From contig JBCBBH010000004.1 in NCBI GenBank assembly GCA_038531945.1, positions 124,001-188,000 on the forward strand: DNA of 64,000 bases, in the 5' to 3' direction. The stretch is from CALBPI01 sp038531945. GTDB taxonomy: Bacteria; Pseudomonadota; Gammaproteobacteria; Steroidobacterales; Woeseiaceae. A program made the translations under genes and the position numbers. Numbering within the stretch: the first letter of the stretch is position 1; the number at the start of each line of letters is the position of its first letter. This document shows positions 49,616-57,912 of the stretch, piece by piece. The notes under the pieces are model-generated. The model saw nothing but the letters and a program-made list of their open reading frames with translations. It was not told where the DNA came from and made no database searches.

Positions 49616-50179
49616 ATGTCTCTACGCATAAGCTTCGATCTCAGCGAGAAGGATCTCAAGCATTTCAAGACCATCATGCAGCAGGCGGAAAAAAACGTAA
49701 GAACGTTATCCGACGCTGACATTATCGGTGCCGCGGAGGCGCTGTTGGTCGAGGTTCAGAACGCCGACGTCCCGGACTTTATCTCGGAGCGTCTGACGAA
49801 ACTTAAGGTCATGACGTCCATGCTGACCGACAGCGAGTGGCAGCTGCCCGACGAAGAAACGCATCGCGTTCTGAGCGCTTTGGCTTACTTCGGCGAAGCG
49901 GAAGACCTGATTCCGGATCATATTCCCGGCCTCGGCTTCCTCGATGACGCCATCATGGTTGAGCTCGTGGTGCGCGAACTCAAACACGAGATCGAAGCAT
50001 ATGAGGACTTCAGCAGCTACCGAAGCCGCGAAGAGGCGAAACGGAGTAGCGATGATGAAGTCACCCGCGAGGAATGGCTTGCCGGAAGGCGCGCAGAACT
50101 ACACTCGCGTATGCGACGCCGTCGCCGCGGATCAATCTCCGGTAGTCGCCGACGGAAATCTCCTTTTTCGATATTTTGA
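49616..50179 (+). CDS. YkvA family protein (DUF1232)
   Basis: This is a 187-aa protein. The YkvA block ALAYFGEAEDLIPDHIPGLG and FLDDAIMVELVVRELKHEIE (about residues 88-130) is the family signature. The function is unknown. The N-terminal half is charged and helical (SLRISFDLSEKDLKHFKTIM), and the C-terminus is very basic (RRRRRGSISGSRRRKS), suggesting contact with nucleic acid or membrane. It follows dps by about 100 bp and has its own likely promoter region with a TATTAT near 49590. The next small gene follows on the same strand. Confidence 0.85.
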   Translation: MSLRISFDLSEKDLKHFKTIMQQAEKNVRTLSDADIIGAAEALLVEVQNADVPDFISERLTKLKVMTSMLTDSEWQLPDEETHRVLSALAYFGEAEDLIPDHIPGLGFLDDAIMVELVVRELKHEIEAYEDFSSYRSREEAKRSSDDEVTREEWLAGRRAELHSRMRRRRRGSISGSRRRKSPFSIF

Positions 50180-50210
50180 CTGATTACGAGTCGGTGCTTC
50201 GAGTCTCAGG

Positions 50211-50489
50211 TTGAGCGACAGCTCCGCGTTCGGCGATCTTGAGCACGAGGTGGCCGAACGCATCGCTCGTTCCGTTGCAGAGCAGTCGGTGACCCTAGCA
50301 AAGCTACAGCGACTCGCAGATGATTACGAAACGCTGGCACTCATGGGTGAACTCCCCGAAACGGCGCTGCCGGCCCAATTCGCAATTAATGACATTCCCG
50401 GCGCAAATTTGCTAAGCAAGGGAGAAACCGCGCAGTTGCTCGCGCGAATCTATCGCCGTGCCATTCAGCTCGCAGGCCAGAATCGGTAG
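50211..50489 (+). CDS. Small hypothetical protein
   Basis: This is a 92-aa alpha-helical protein, without signal or membrane segment and of no family I recognise (EHEVAERIARSVAEQSVTLA, KGETAQLLARIYRRAIQLAG). TTG 50211 starts the frame and lies 31 bp after the YkvA stop, so co-transcription is plausible. Its end overlaps the opposite-strand membrane gene by 25 bp. Moderately sure it is real because of its even codon usage. Confidence 0.5.
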   Translation: MSDSSAFGDLEHEVAERIARSVAEQSVTLAKLQRLADDYETLALMGELPETALPAQFAINDIPGANLLSKGETAQLLARIYRRAIQLAGQNR

Positions 50490-50782
50490 CCGATCAAGAC
50501 CACGCCGCCCCACATCATGAGCTGGCACGCCCAGCGAAACCGGTGGGTCTTGAGCATCGTCACGAAACTTGCAGCGCTCGCTATGGTCAGAACGATGAAC
50601 GGGCCGATGCTGTTCACGGTTGCGAGGAACTCCGCCTTCACTCGCGGCTCGTCCAACCCAATAGCGAGATAGACGATGATGGCAACCAGCAAACCAAGTG
50701 AAATGGCGACCGAGGACCCCATGACAATACCGGTGATTATGGTTAACGGGCGCACGATCAGACCTGCACCTGGGTTCGACAC
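50465..50782 (-). CDS. Small membrane protein of unknown function
   Basis: This is a 105-aa protein with three predicted membrane helices (TIITGIVMGSSVAISLGLLV with following IIVYLAIGL, GPFIVLTIASAASFV, QLMMWGGVVLIGYRF). No family is recognised. It overlaps the end of the convergent plus-strand gene and lies upstream of, and divergent from, prc. Confidence 0.55.
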   Translation of the reverse strand: MSNPGAGLIVRPLTIITGIVMGSSVAISLGLLVAIIVYLAIGLDEPRVKAEFLATVNSIGPFIVLTIASAASFVTMLKTHRFRWACQLMMWGGVVLIGYRFWPAS

Positions 50783-50889
50783 AGAGGGGGATACGTCGCG
50801 AATGAGGCGTTTGCCCTAGTATTCATGGTGGAAACAGTGCTACAAATTCTCATCGACTCGTCTCAAACCTACAGTCAGGAAGCATTTTT

Positions 50890-52992
50890 ATGAGTTTGAT
50901 TCTGCGTGCGAGCCATCGTGTGATCGTTCTGGTCATCGCTTGTCTTTCAAGTTCAGCTGTTTTTGCTAATGAAACGCCAATTGAGCCGATCGCGCCAACG
51001 GCACAACACCACCGAATCAGCTCGCTCGTCACGCGCTTCATCGAAAAGTCGCATTACACGCGAATGGAGGTCGACGATGCGCTGTCCGGGCAAGTGCTCG
51101 ATATGTATATCGAGGCACTCGATGGCAATAAATTGTACTTCCTCGACTCAGACATTGCGCGGTTTCAGAAATATCGAAATCGTATCGACAACATGGTTGT
51201 CGGTGCGTCCCTCGATCCGGTTTTCGAAATTTTTCGGGTCTACCAGACGCGGGCGCGCGAGCGGTGGAATTACGCCACGACGACGCTGGAGCAGGATCAG
51301 GACTTCACGATCGACGAGTCATTCGCATTCGACCGGGAGGAACTCGACTGGGCTGGTAACAAGATCGAGCTGGACGAGATTTGGCGAAAGCGCGTCAAAA
51401 ACGACATGTTGAACCTGCTACTCACGGACAGCTCTGAAGAGGATAGCCGCGAAAAGCTGCGCAAACGCTACGCTCGCCAATCCAAGCGTGTTGATCAAGT
51501 GAACTCCGACGATGTGTTTGAAATATTCATGAACGCATTTGCACGAACTCTGGATCCACACTCGAGCTACCTTTCTCCTCGCAACTCCGAGGAATACCGA
51601 ATCCAGATGAGTCTCTCCTACTTCGGCATCGGTGCATCACTGCAACTCGACGACGAGTTCGTCAAGGTGATGAATGTGATCCCGGGCGGGCCGGCCGACA
51701 TCGACGGAACACTGGCGACCGCGGACCGCATCGTCGGCGTGGGCGAAGGCTCAGATGGTGAAATGGTCGACGTAATCGGCTGGCGACTCGACGATGTCGT
51801 GCAGTTGATCCGTGGCCCGCGCGACACCGTTGTCCGTCTGCAGATCCTGCCGGGTGGTGCGATGCCTGGTGATGCCATGAACATCCTCGAAATCACGCGC
51901 GGACAGGTCAAATTGGAAGAACAGGCTGCCAAGCACGAGATCATTGAGGTACCTCGGGATGACCGCACGCTCAGGATTGGCGTTATTGAGGTGCCGAGCT
52001 TCTATCGCGATTATCAGGCGCAACAAGCGGGTGATCGGGATTTCAAAAGCACCACGCGAGACGTGCAACGTATTCTCGAAGAACTAAAAACCGAAAACGT
52101 TGACGGTGTGGTCATGGACCTGCGCGGCAACGGCGGTGGCCACCTGACAGAAGCCACTATGCTGTCCGGACTTTTCATCGATCAAGGGCCCGTAGTTCAA
52201 TTGCGTTACTCGCACTCCAAAGTTGAAGTCCTGAAGGATCCAGTGCGGAGCGTCGCGTACGACGGTCCGCTTGCGGTACTGGTGGATCGGTTCAGCGCGT
52301 CGGCCTCAGAGATTTTCGCGGGCGCGATACAAGATTACGAGCGCGGCGTCGTGCTGGGTCAGCAAACCTTCGGCAAGGGGTCGGTTCAGAACTTATACAA
52401 CCTGGATCAATTCGTACCGCGCAGTGAAGGCGACGGTTTGGGCCAGCTCACACTGACCATTGGCAAGTATTACCGCGTCACCGGAGATAGCACCCAGAAT
52501 CGTGGTGTATTGCCAGACATCACCCTCCCCTCATTGATTGATGTCGATGAGTTCGGCGAAAGCACACGTCCTCGCGCACTGCCGTGGGATCAAATTCAGA
52601 GCACGAGATTTAGCGCTCGACGCCCACTGGACGATCAAATCGAACTGTTAACAGCCGCTCTGGAAACACGCGCGGCCAACGATCCCGACCACTCTTTCCT
52701 TCTGGATGATTTCGAGGCCATCTCCAGCAATAGAAATCGAGAGGCGGTGTCGTTGAATCTGGAGACGCGGAAGGCCGAACGTGAAGCCTTCCAGGCGGCA
52801 CGGTTAGCACGCGAAAACGAACGTCGATTCGCCAATAGCCTTGAGCCATTGGAAGATCTGGAGGCGCTTGAAGCCGCGGAAACACCGGACATCGTGTTGA
52901 ACGAAGCGGCGGACGTAGTTGCGGATATGATCGAGATGACGACCCCGCAAGGCATGGCGCGAGTCCGCCAGGCGACGGGGAACGGCAGCTAG
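50890..52992 (+). CDS. prc: Carboxy-terminal processing protease Prc (tail-specific protease)
   Basis: This is a 700-aa periplasmic S41A protease. A signal peptide (RVIVLVIACLSSSAVFA) precedes the N-terminal helical domain. The PDZ domain (about residues 235-330) contains YFGIGASLQLDDEFVKVMNV and IPGGPADI. The catalytic region has VDGVVMDLRGNGGGHLTEAT, the serine in FSASASEIFAGAIQDYERG, and the lysine in QTFGKGSVQNLYNLDQF. The C-terminal DUF3340-type domain follows. It degrades proteins with nonpolar C-termini and processes PBP3 in E. coli. This makes it a possible consumer of SsrA-tagged periplasmic proteins. A terminator follows. Confidence 0.96.
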   Translation: MSLILRASHRVIVLVIACLSSSAVFANETPIEPIAPTAQHHRISSLVTRFIEKSHYTRMEVDDALSGQVLDMYIEALDGNKLYFLDSDIARFQKYRNRIDNMVVGASLDPVFEIFRVYQTRARERWNYATTTLEQDQDFTIDESFAFDREELDWAGNKIELDEIWRKRVKNDMLNLLLTDSSEEDSREKLRKRYARQSKRVDQVNSDDVFEIFMNAFARTLDPHSSYLSPRNSEEYRIQMSLSYFGIGASLQLDDEFVKVMNVIPGGPADIDGTLATADRIVGVGEGSDGEMVDVIGWRLDDVVQLIRGPRDTVVRLQILPGGAMPGDAMNILEITRGQVKLEEQAAKHEIIEVPRDDRTLRIGVIEVPSFYRDYQAQQAGDRDFKSTTRDVQRILEELKTENVDGVVMDLRGNGGGHLTEATMLSGLFIDQGPVVQLRYSHSKVEVLKDPVRSVAYDGPLAVLVDRFSASASEIFAGAIQDYERGVVLGQQTFGKGSVQNLYNLDQFVPRSEGDGLGQLTLTIGKYYRVTGDSTQNRGVLPDITLPSLIDVDEFGESTRPRALPWDQIQSTRFSARRPLDDQIELLTAALETRAANDPDHSFLLDDFEAISSNRNREAVSLNLETRKAEREAFQAARLARENERRFANSLEPLEDLEALEAAETPDIVLNEAADVVADMIEMTTPQGMARVRQATGNGS

Positions 52993-53020
52993 GAATACTC
53001 CGAAAAACTCCAGGAATATC

Positions 53021-53050
53021 AACGGGCTCTTCGGAGCCCGTTGTCGTTTT
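53021..53050 (+). terminator. Terminator after prc
   Basis: ACGGGCTC and GAGCCCGT form an 8-bp stem with a TTCG tetraloop, followed by TGTCGTTTT. The U-run is short and interrupted, but the stem and the stable tetraloop argue for a Rho-independent terminator of prc. Confidence 0.8.
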
Positions 53051-53073
53051 ACAGAACTGTCACGCCGCAGGGG

Positions 53074-53124
53074 TTGCGCTTTATTGTTTTAGTGTTATAT
53101 CTTACTACAACACTAGTACAGTAA
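53074..53124 (+). promoter_or_regulatory. Promoter and operator-like inverted repeats of the RND operon
   Basis: TTGCGC (53074-53079) and TATATC (53096-53101) with 16-bp spacing could be a sigma-70 promoter. Two overlapping inverted repeats cover and follow the -10 box: AGTGTT (53091-53096) with AACACT (53109-53114), and TTACT (53102-53106) with AGTAA (53120-53124). This layout suits a TetR- or MarR-type repressor site. No regulator gene is adjacent. Confidence 0.45.
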
Positions 53125-53137
53125 ATCGGGCATTCAG

Positions 53138-53479
53138 ATGCTTGCCAGACAACCCGACAAACGAACGCCACGCTACCTCATTCCGGGCATTCGGCAATCT
53201 CTTGGCTTGTCGTTAGCGGCGCTGATCGCAACGGGAATTTTGGGTTTTTCCGACCATTTGAATGCGATGCAGTCCACATCGTCCTGGCAGCACCTGCCCA
53301 TCATCGGAGCATTCCTGCCGGAACTGGAATTCGCTCCTACTGAAACCGATGAAATCGCCGCTTCTGTGGCGACAAGCAGACCGAAACTGACACCCACCAG
53401 TGCAACCTTTTTACGCCCCGCATCATCCAAGGATGGGGGCGAGAACGAAAACGATCTTTCAACAGGGAAACAACGATGA
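53138..53479 (+). CDS. Small hypothetical protein leading the RND operon
   Basis: This is a 113-aa protein with one N-terminal hydrophobic segment (LGLSLAALIATGILGF) that could be a membrane anchor or uncleaved signal, and a disordered Thr/Ser-rich C-terminus (TETDEIAASVATSRPKLTPT). No family is recognised. It overlaps the adaptor gene by ATGA, so it is made with the efflux system. It might be a small pump accessory, or only a leader that couples translation. Confidence 0.55.
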   Translation: MLARQPDKRTPRYLIPGIRQSLGLSLAALIATGILGFSDHLNAMQSTSSWQHLPIIGAFLPELEFAPTETDEIAASVATSRPKLTPTSATFLRPASSKDGGENENDLSTGKQR

Positions 53480-54642
53480 CATCACGCACTTCGAATCTGA
53501 CGTATTTGTTGAGTATTTTGTTGTTCGGCATGCTGACCGCATGTGCTGATCAAGGGTCTGGCGATGATACTGCTGCGACAACCGACGATTCGGTTGCGGA
53601 AAATTCAGACGCTGGAGACGCCGAACAAGAAGAGGAAGCGCCCGTCATTCCGGTTGAGGTCATCGATGTCCAGCGGGGCGATGTGTTCGCAGCGTACACT
53701 GGCGCGGCCTCGCTCGAGGCTTTCGACGAAGCAACGGTTGTTGCCAAGGTGGGTGGCGAGGTCCGGCAAATCTTGGTCGAGGAAGGCGATCGAGTGAAAC
53801 GCGGCGACGTCCTGGCTCGGTTAGACGGCGATCAGCTGCGACTGGAACTCGAACAATCTCGTGCAAACCTCGCCAAACTCGAACAAGAGTACAACCGCAA
53901 CCTCGAACTTCATGAACGAGGATTGGTCGCGGCCAGCGCCTTCGAAACCACCAAATTTGATCTCGACGCCCTGCGGGCCGCCAACAAACTGGCCGAACTT
54001 CAATATCGCTACACGACGATTCGAGCGCCTATCGACGGAGTCGTATCGCAACGCGACATCAAAGTGGGCAATACCATCGAACAGAACGCACCGACCTTCC
54101 GAATCACGGCTTTGGATCCTCTGGTTGCTAACTTGTTCGTGCCCGAACGGGAGTTCGGCAGAATCGCTGCCGATCAACAGGTCCGACTCTCCATCGATGC
54201 GTTGCCCAACGAGTCTTTCGATGGCGTAATAGCCCGAATCAGCCCAACGGTGGATGCGGAATCAGGCACCTTCAAAGCGACCGTTGAAATCGAAGACGAT
54301 TCGGGTCGACTCAAACCAGGCATGTTCGGACGTTTTGCGGTGATCTATGACCGACAGGTTGACGCCCTACTCTTGCCGCAGGACGCACTGATCGAAACGC
54401 AGTCCGGCAAAATCGTGTACATCGTTGACGCGGGCGTTGCCAAGCGTGTTGGCGTCACGACCGGTTACAGCTGGGACAACGACGTCGCGGTGCTCGACGG
54501 ACTCTCCGACGGTGCGCGGGTCGTGGTGGTTGGCCAGGCCGCCCTGAGGGACGGCTCAAAAGTTCGCGTCATCGGCGACCCCGATCCAGTCGACGACGGT
54601 AGCGGCGAGCCTGTTGGCGCTGTGGCCAGCATCAGGAACTAA
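53476..54642 (+). CDS. RND efflux periplasmic adaptor (membrane fusion) lipoprotein
   Basis: This is a 388-aa HlyD/AcrA-type adaptor. A lipoprotein signal (LLSILLFGMLTAC) is followed by an acidic linker. The lipoyl half-motifs are VVAKVGGEVRQILVEEGDRV and YTTIRAPIDGVVSQRDIKVG. A helical hairpin lies between (ANLAKLEQEYNRNLELHERG). The beta-barrel and membrane-proximal domains follow (FVPEREFGRIAADQQVRLSI, LKPGMFGRFAVIYD). It bridges the two inner membrane pumps encoded downstream to an outer membrane channel, whose gene is not in the window. Confidence 0.93.
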   Translation: MTSRTSNLTYLLSILLFGMLTACADQGSGDDTAATTDDSVAENSDAGDAEQEEEAPVIPVEVIDVQRGDVFAAYTGAASLEAFDEATVVAKVGGEVRQILVEEGDRVKRGDVLARLDGDQLRLELEQSRANLAKLEQEYNRNLELHERGLVAASAFETTKFDLDALRAANKLAELQYRYTTIRAPIDGVVSQRDIKVGNTIEQNAPTFRITALDPLVANLFVPEREFGRIAADQQVRLSIDALPNESFDGVIARISPTVDAESGTFKATVEIEDDSGRLKPGMFGRFAVIYDRQVDALLLPQDALIETQSGKIVYIVDAGVAKRVGVTTGYSWDNDVAVLDGLSDGARVVVVGQAALRDGSKVRVIGDPDPVDDGSGEPVGAVASIRN

Positions 54643-54645
54643 ACC

Positions 54646-57600
54646 ATGAATACACCGACGAAAGCGGAAGCCGGTAGCCTTTGGCTGGTGCGGCTCGCTA
54701 CCGGCCGCCCGGTCACCGTGCTGATGTTGTTCCTGGCCATCGTCATGTTCGGCTGGGTCTCTTTAGAGCGCCTTTCGGTCAATCTCTTACCCGATCTCTC
54801 CTACCCCACACTCACAGTGCGCACGGAGCTACCGGGTGCCGCGCCTCAAGAGCTCGAAAGCCTGATTACCAAGCCAATCGAAGAAGCGGTCGGCACGATC
54901 AGCGGCGTGCGCCAGGTTCGCTCTGTGTCACGGACTGGTCAGTCTGACGTCACCGTCGTATTCAATTGGGGTACCGACATGAATCTCGCGAGCGTCGACG
55001 TGCGCGAGAAGCTCGATATCCTGGAACTCCCGCTGGAAGCGAAACGCCCACTCCTGCTCCGATTCGACCCGTCGAGTGAACCCATCATGCGACTGGCGCT
55101 CGGTGCCACCGATGATCGCGTGCTGAGCGAGGATCGGCTGAAGTATTTTCGGCAGATTGCAGAGGATGACATCAAGGACGATTTCGAATCTGTCGCCGGC
55201 GTCGCTGCAGCCAAAGTCAGTGGCGGTCTTGAGGACGAGGTTCAGATCGTCGTTGACCAGATTAAGCTCTCCCAACTGAATCTGTCGATTGGCGAAGTGG
55301 CCAATCGCCTGCAAGCCGAGAACGTGAATCTCGCGGGCGGCCGGTTGGAGCAAGGCTTACGACGTTTCCTGGTTCGAACGATCAACGAATTCGAGACCGT
55401 CGAAGCGTTCGGAGAGGCCATCATCGCCACACGTTCCGGACGCCCGGTCTACCTGAAGGATGTCGCCGATGTATCCAGAGGCTACAAAGAGCGCGAAGCC
55501 ATCACACGGGTCGATGGCAACGAAGTCATCGAAATCGCGCTGTACAAGGAAGGCGATTCGAATACCGTCCAGGTCGCGGCTAACATCGAGAGCACCTTCG
55601 ACACGATTGCCGACAACCTGCCGGAAGCGCTCCAGCTTCAGATCATCGCTGACCAGTCACAATTCATCCGCTCGGCAGTCAATGACGTCAAATCAGCAGC
55701 GATGTTCGGTGCCTTGTTCGCGGTTATCGTCCTGTACGGCTTTCTGGGCAACGCCAGAGCAACGTTTATCGTCGGTGTGACGATTCCCGTTTCAGTGATC
55801 GGCACGTTCGCCCTGATGCACCTGACAGACCTCAGTTTGAACATCATGTCTCTCGGCGGTATCGCACTCGCCGTGGGTTTGTTGGTCGACAACGCGATCG
55901 TTGTTCTGGAGAACATCTTCGCGAAGCGGGAACAAGGCTTTCCAATGGTCGAGGCGGCGGAGAAAGGCACCACCGAGGTGGCGGGGGCCGTGTTTGCCGC
56001 AACGCTGACGACGATTGCTGTTTTTTTCCCGATGGTTTTTGTCAGCGGTATCGCTGGCGAACTGTTCCGAGACCAATCGCTCACAGTAACCTACGCGTTG
56101 CTCTTCTCGCTTCTGCTCGCCGTTCTGTTGATTCCGATGCTGGCCGCAACCGGGGCTCGCAAGAGTTTCCAGGAAATGCAAGAGACTCGGGACAGCGGTT
56201 GGTGGACCAGAATGATTGCGCTGCCTGTTCGGTTATTTGTGTGGATCGGTCGATTCACTGCGATTCTCTTCGGTAATCTGGGTCGAGTGTTGACGTTTTT
56301 GTTCGGTGGCCTGAACGACATTCTCGCGCGGCTCTACGCGCCGGCGCTGCGCTGGTCGATGCGGCACCGCGCAACCGTCTGCCTCGCCGCGCTAGCGCTC
56401 TTTGCAGGCACGATGAGTCTGATCCCGCGCCTCGGAAGCGAACTCATACCGCAACTTTCGCAGGGAGAATTCGCGATCAATCTGCGTTTGGCACCGGGCA
56501 CGCCATTGGACGAAACAGACGCCGTCGTGGCGCGTGCTTTTGACGCTACGCGTTCTATCGCAGACGTTGACAAGACTTTCTCGGTGACAGGTACAGGCAA
56601 CCGACTGGACGCCAATCCCGTCGACGCGGGCGAGCACACTGCAGTGCTCAACCTCAGGATGGCAGCAGGGAGCACTCGCGAGGACGAGGCACTTGTCATG
56701 CAGAGGCTACGCGCGTCGCTCGATAGGATTCCAGGTCTGACATACGACTTTGAGCGCCCTGCTCTGTTGGCACTCAGCACACCGCTCGAGATTGTGTATC
56801 GTGGTTACAACCTCGACCAACTGCGCACCCAGGCGCAAGCAATGGCGAGTCAGCTTGAAAACGACACGCAGTTCGCCGACGTACGAACCAACGTCGAAGG
56901 GGGCAACCCGGAAATTCAAATCACGTTCGATCAGGAACGTGCGGCAGCGCTCGGGTTAGTAGTGCGTGACATTGCCGATAGCGTCGTGACCAGCGTTCGC
57001 GGCAACGTGGCAACACGCTACAGCTGGCGTGATCGGAAGATTGACGTCACAGTTAAGAGCGTTGATTCGCGCAGCGCATCCATTGATGACGTCCGCCAGT
57101 TGATCGTCAACCCGGGGAGTGCGCGTCCTGTCAAACTCACGGACGTCGCGGATATCCGGATGGCGACTGGACCTTCCGAAATCCGACGATTCGATCAGGA
57201 ACGAGTCGCCGTCGTGTCTGCATCAATCACGAGTGGTGATCTCGGCACTCTGGCAGCTCAGTTGCAAAATCAGTTAAACACCACCCAGTTGCCCGAGGGC
57301 ATGACTGTAGAAGTTCTTGGCCAAAGCGAGGAAATGGAGCGCTCCCTGGCGTCGATGCAGTTTACTCTGGCGCTCGCCGTATTCCTTGTGTACCTGGTGA
57401 TGGCATCACAGTTTGAGTCACTGACACATCCACTCGTGATTCTGTTCACCATTCCCCTGGCGATGGTTGGCGCCGTGCTGGCGCTCTTCGTGACGGGTAC
57501 GACGATCAATGTCGTCGCTTTTATCGGTATGATCATGTTGGCCGGAATCGTTGTGAACAACGCAATCGTGATGATCGACACGATCAACCAATTGCGCGCC

Positions 57601-57912
57601 TCTGGTATCGAACGCGGCGCCGCCATCGAACAGGGTGCTCGTACACGGTTGCGCCCGATCATGATGACTACGCTGACAACAGCGCTCGGACTGCTCCCCA
57701 TGGCGCTTGGCCTCGGCGAAGGCGCGGAGGTGCGAACGCCGATGGCGATCACGGTGATTGGTGGTTTGCTGACCTCCACCCTGCTGACACTGATCGTCAT
57801 TCCCGTCGTCTACAGTCTTCTGGATAGAAAAAAGACGGAGGCTGACAGGAAAGACTCATCCTCGATCGCGGATCGGTCGCCGTTTAGCAACATTGATGGA
57901 CAAATGGCATGA
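54646..57912 (+). CDS. RND efflux pump inner membrane subunit 1 (HAE1/AcrB type)
   Basis: This is a 1088-aa proton-driven transporter with 12 membrane helices and two large periplasmic loops. Family blocks are MFGWVSLERLSVNLLPDLSY, ALAVGLLVDNAIVVLENIF (TM4 with the proton-relay Asp in VDNA) and MIMLAGIVVNNAIVMIDTIN (TM10 with the Asn-Asn pair). The C-terminus continues past TM12 with a charged tail. It starts 4 bp after the adaptor stop and overlaps the second pump gene by 4 bp (ATGA). Substrates are unknown; drugs, bile-like compounds or lipids are typical. Confidence 0.93.
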   Translation: MNTPTKAEAGSLWLVRLATGRPVTVLMLFLAIVMFGWVSLERLSVNLLPDLSYPTLTVRTELPGAAPQELESLITKPIEEAVGTISGVRQVRSVSRTGQSDVTVVFNWGTDMNLASVDVREKLDILELPLEAKRPLLLRFDPSSEPIMRLALGATDDRVLSEDRLKYFRQIAEDDIKDDFESVAGVAAAKVSGGLEDEVQIVVDQIKLSQLNLSIGEVANRLQAENVNLAGGRLEQGLRRFLVRTINEFETVEAFGEAIIATRSGRPVYLKDVADVSRGYKEREAITRVDGNEVIEIALYKEGDSNTVQVAANIESTFDTIADNLPEALQLQIIADQSQFIRSAVNDVKSAAMFGALFAVIVLYGFLGNARATFIVGVTIPVSVIGTFALMHLTDLSLNIMSLGGIALAVGLLVDNAIVVLENIFAKREQGFPMVEAAEKGTTEVAGAVFAATLTTIAVFFPMVFVSGIAGELFRDQSLTVTYALLFSLLLAVLLIPMLAATGARKSFQEMQETRDSGWWTRMIALPVRLFVWIGRFTAILFGNLGRVLTFLFGGLNDILARLYAPALRWSMRHRATVCLAALALFAGTMSLIPRLGSELIPQLSQGEFAINLRLAPGTPLDETDAVVARAFDATRSIADVDKTFSVTGTGNRLDANPVDAGEHTAVLNLRMAAGSTREDEALVMQRLRASLDRIPGLTYDFERPALLALSTPLEIVYRGYNLDQLRTQAQAMASQLENDTQFADVRTNVEGGNPEIQITFDQERAAALGLVVRDIADSVVTSVRGNVATRYSWRDRKIDVTVKSVDSRSASIDDVRQLIVNPGSARPVKLTDVADIRMATGPSEIRRFDQERVAVVSASITSGDLGTLAAQLQNQLNTTQLPEGMTVEVLGQSEEMERSLASMQFTLALAVFLVYLVMASQFESLTHPLVILFTIPLAMVGAVLALFVTGTTINVVAFIGMIMLAGIVVNNAIVMIDTINQLRASGIERGAAIEQGARTRLRPIMMTTLTTALGLLPMALGLGEGAEVRTPMAITVIGGLLTSTLLTLIVIPVVYSLLDRKKTEADRKDSSSIADRSPFSNIDGQMA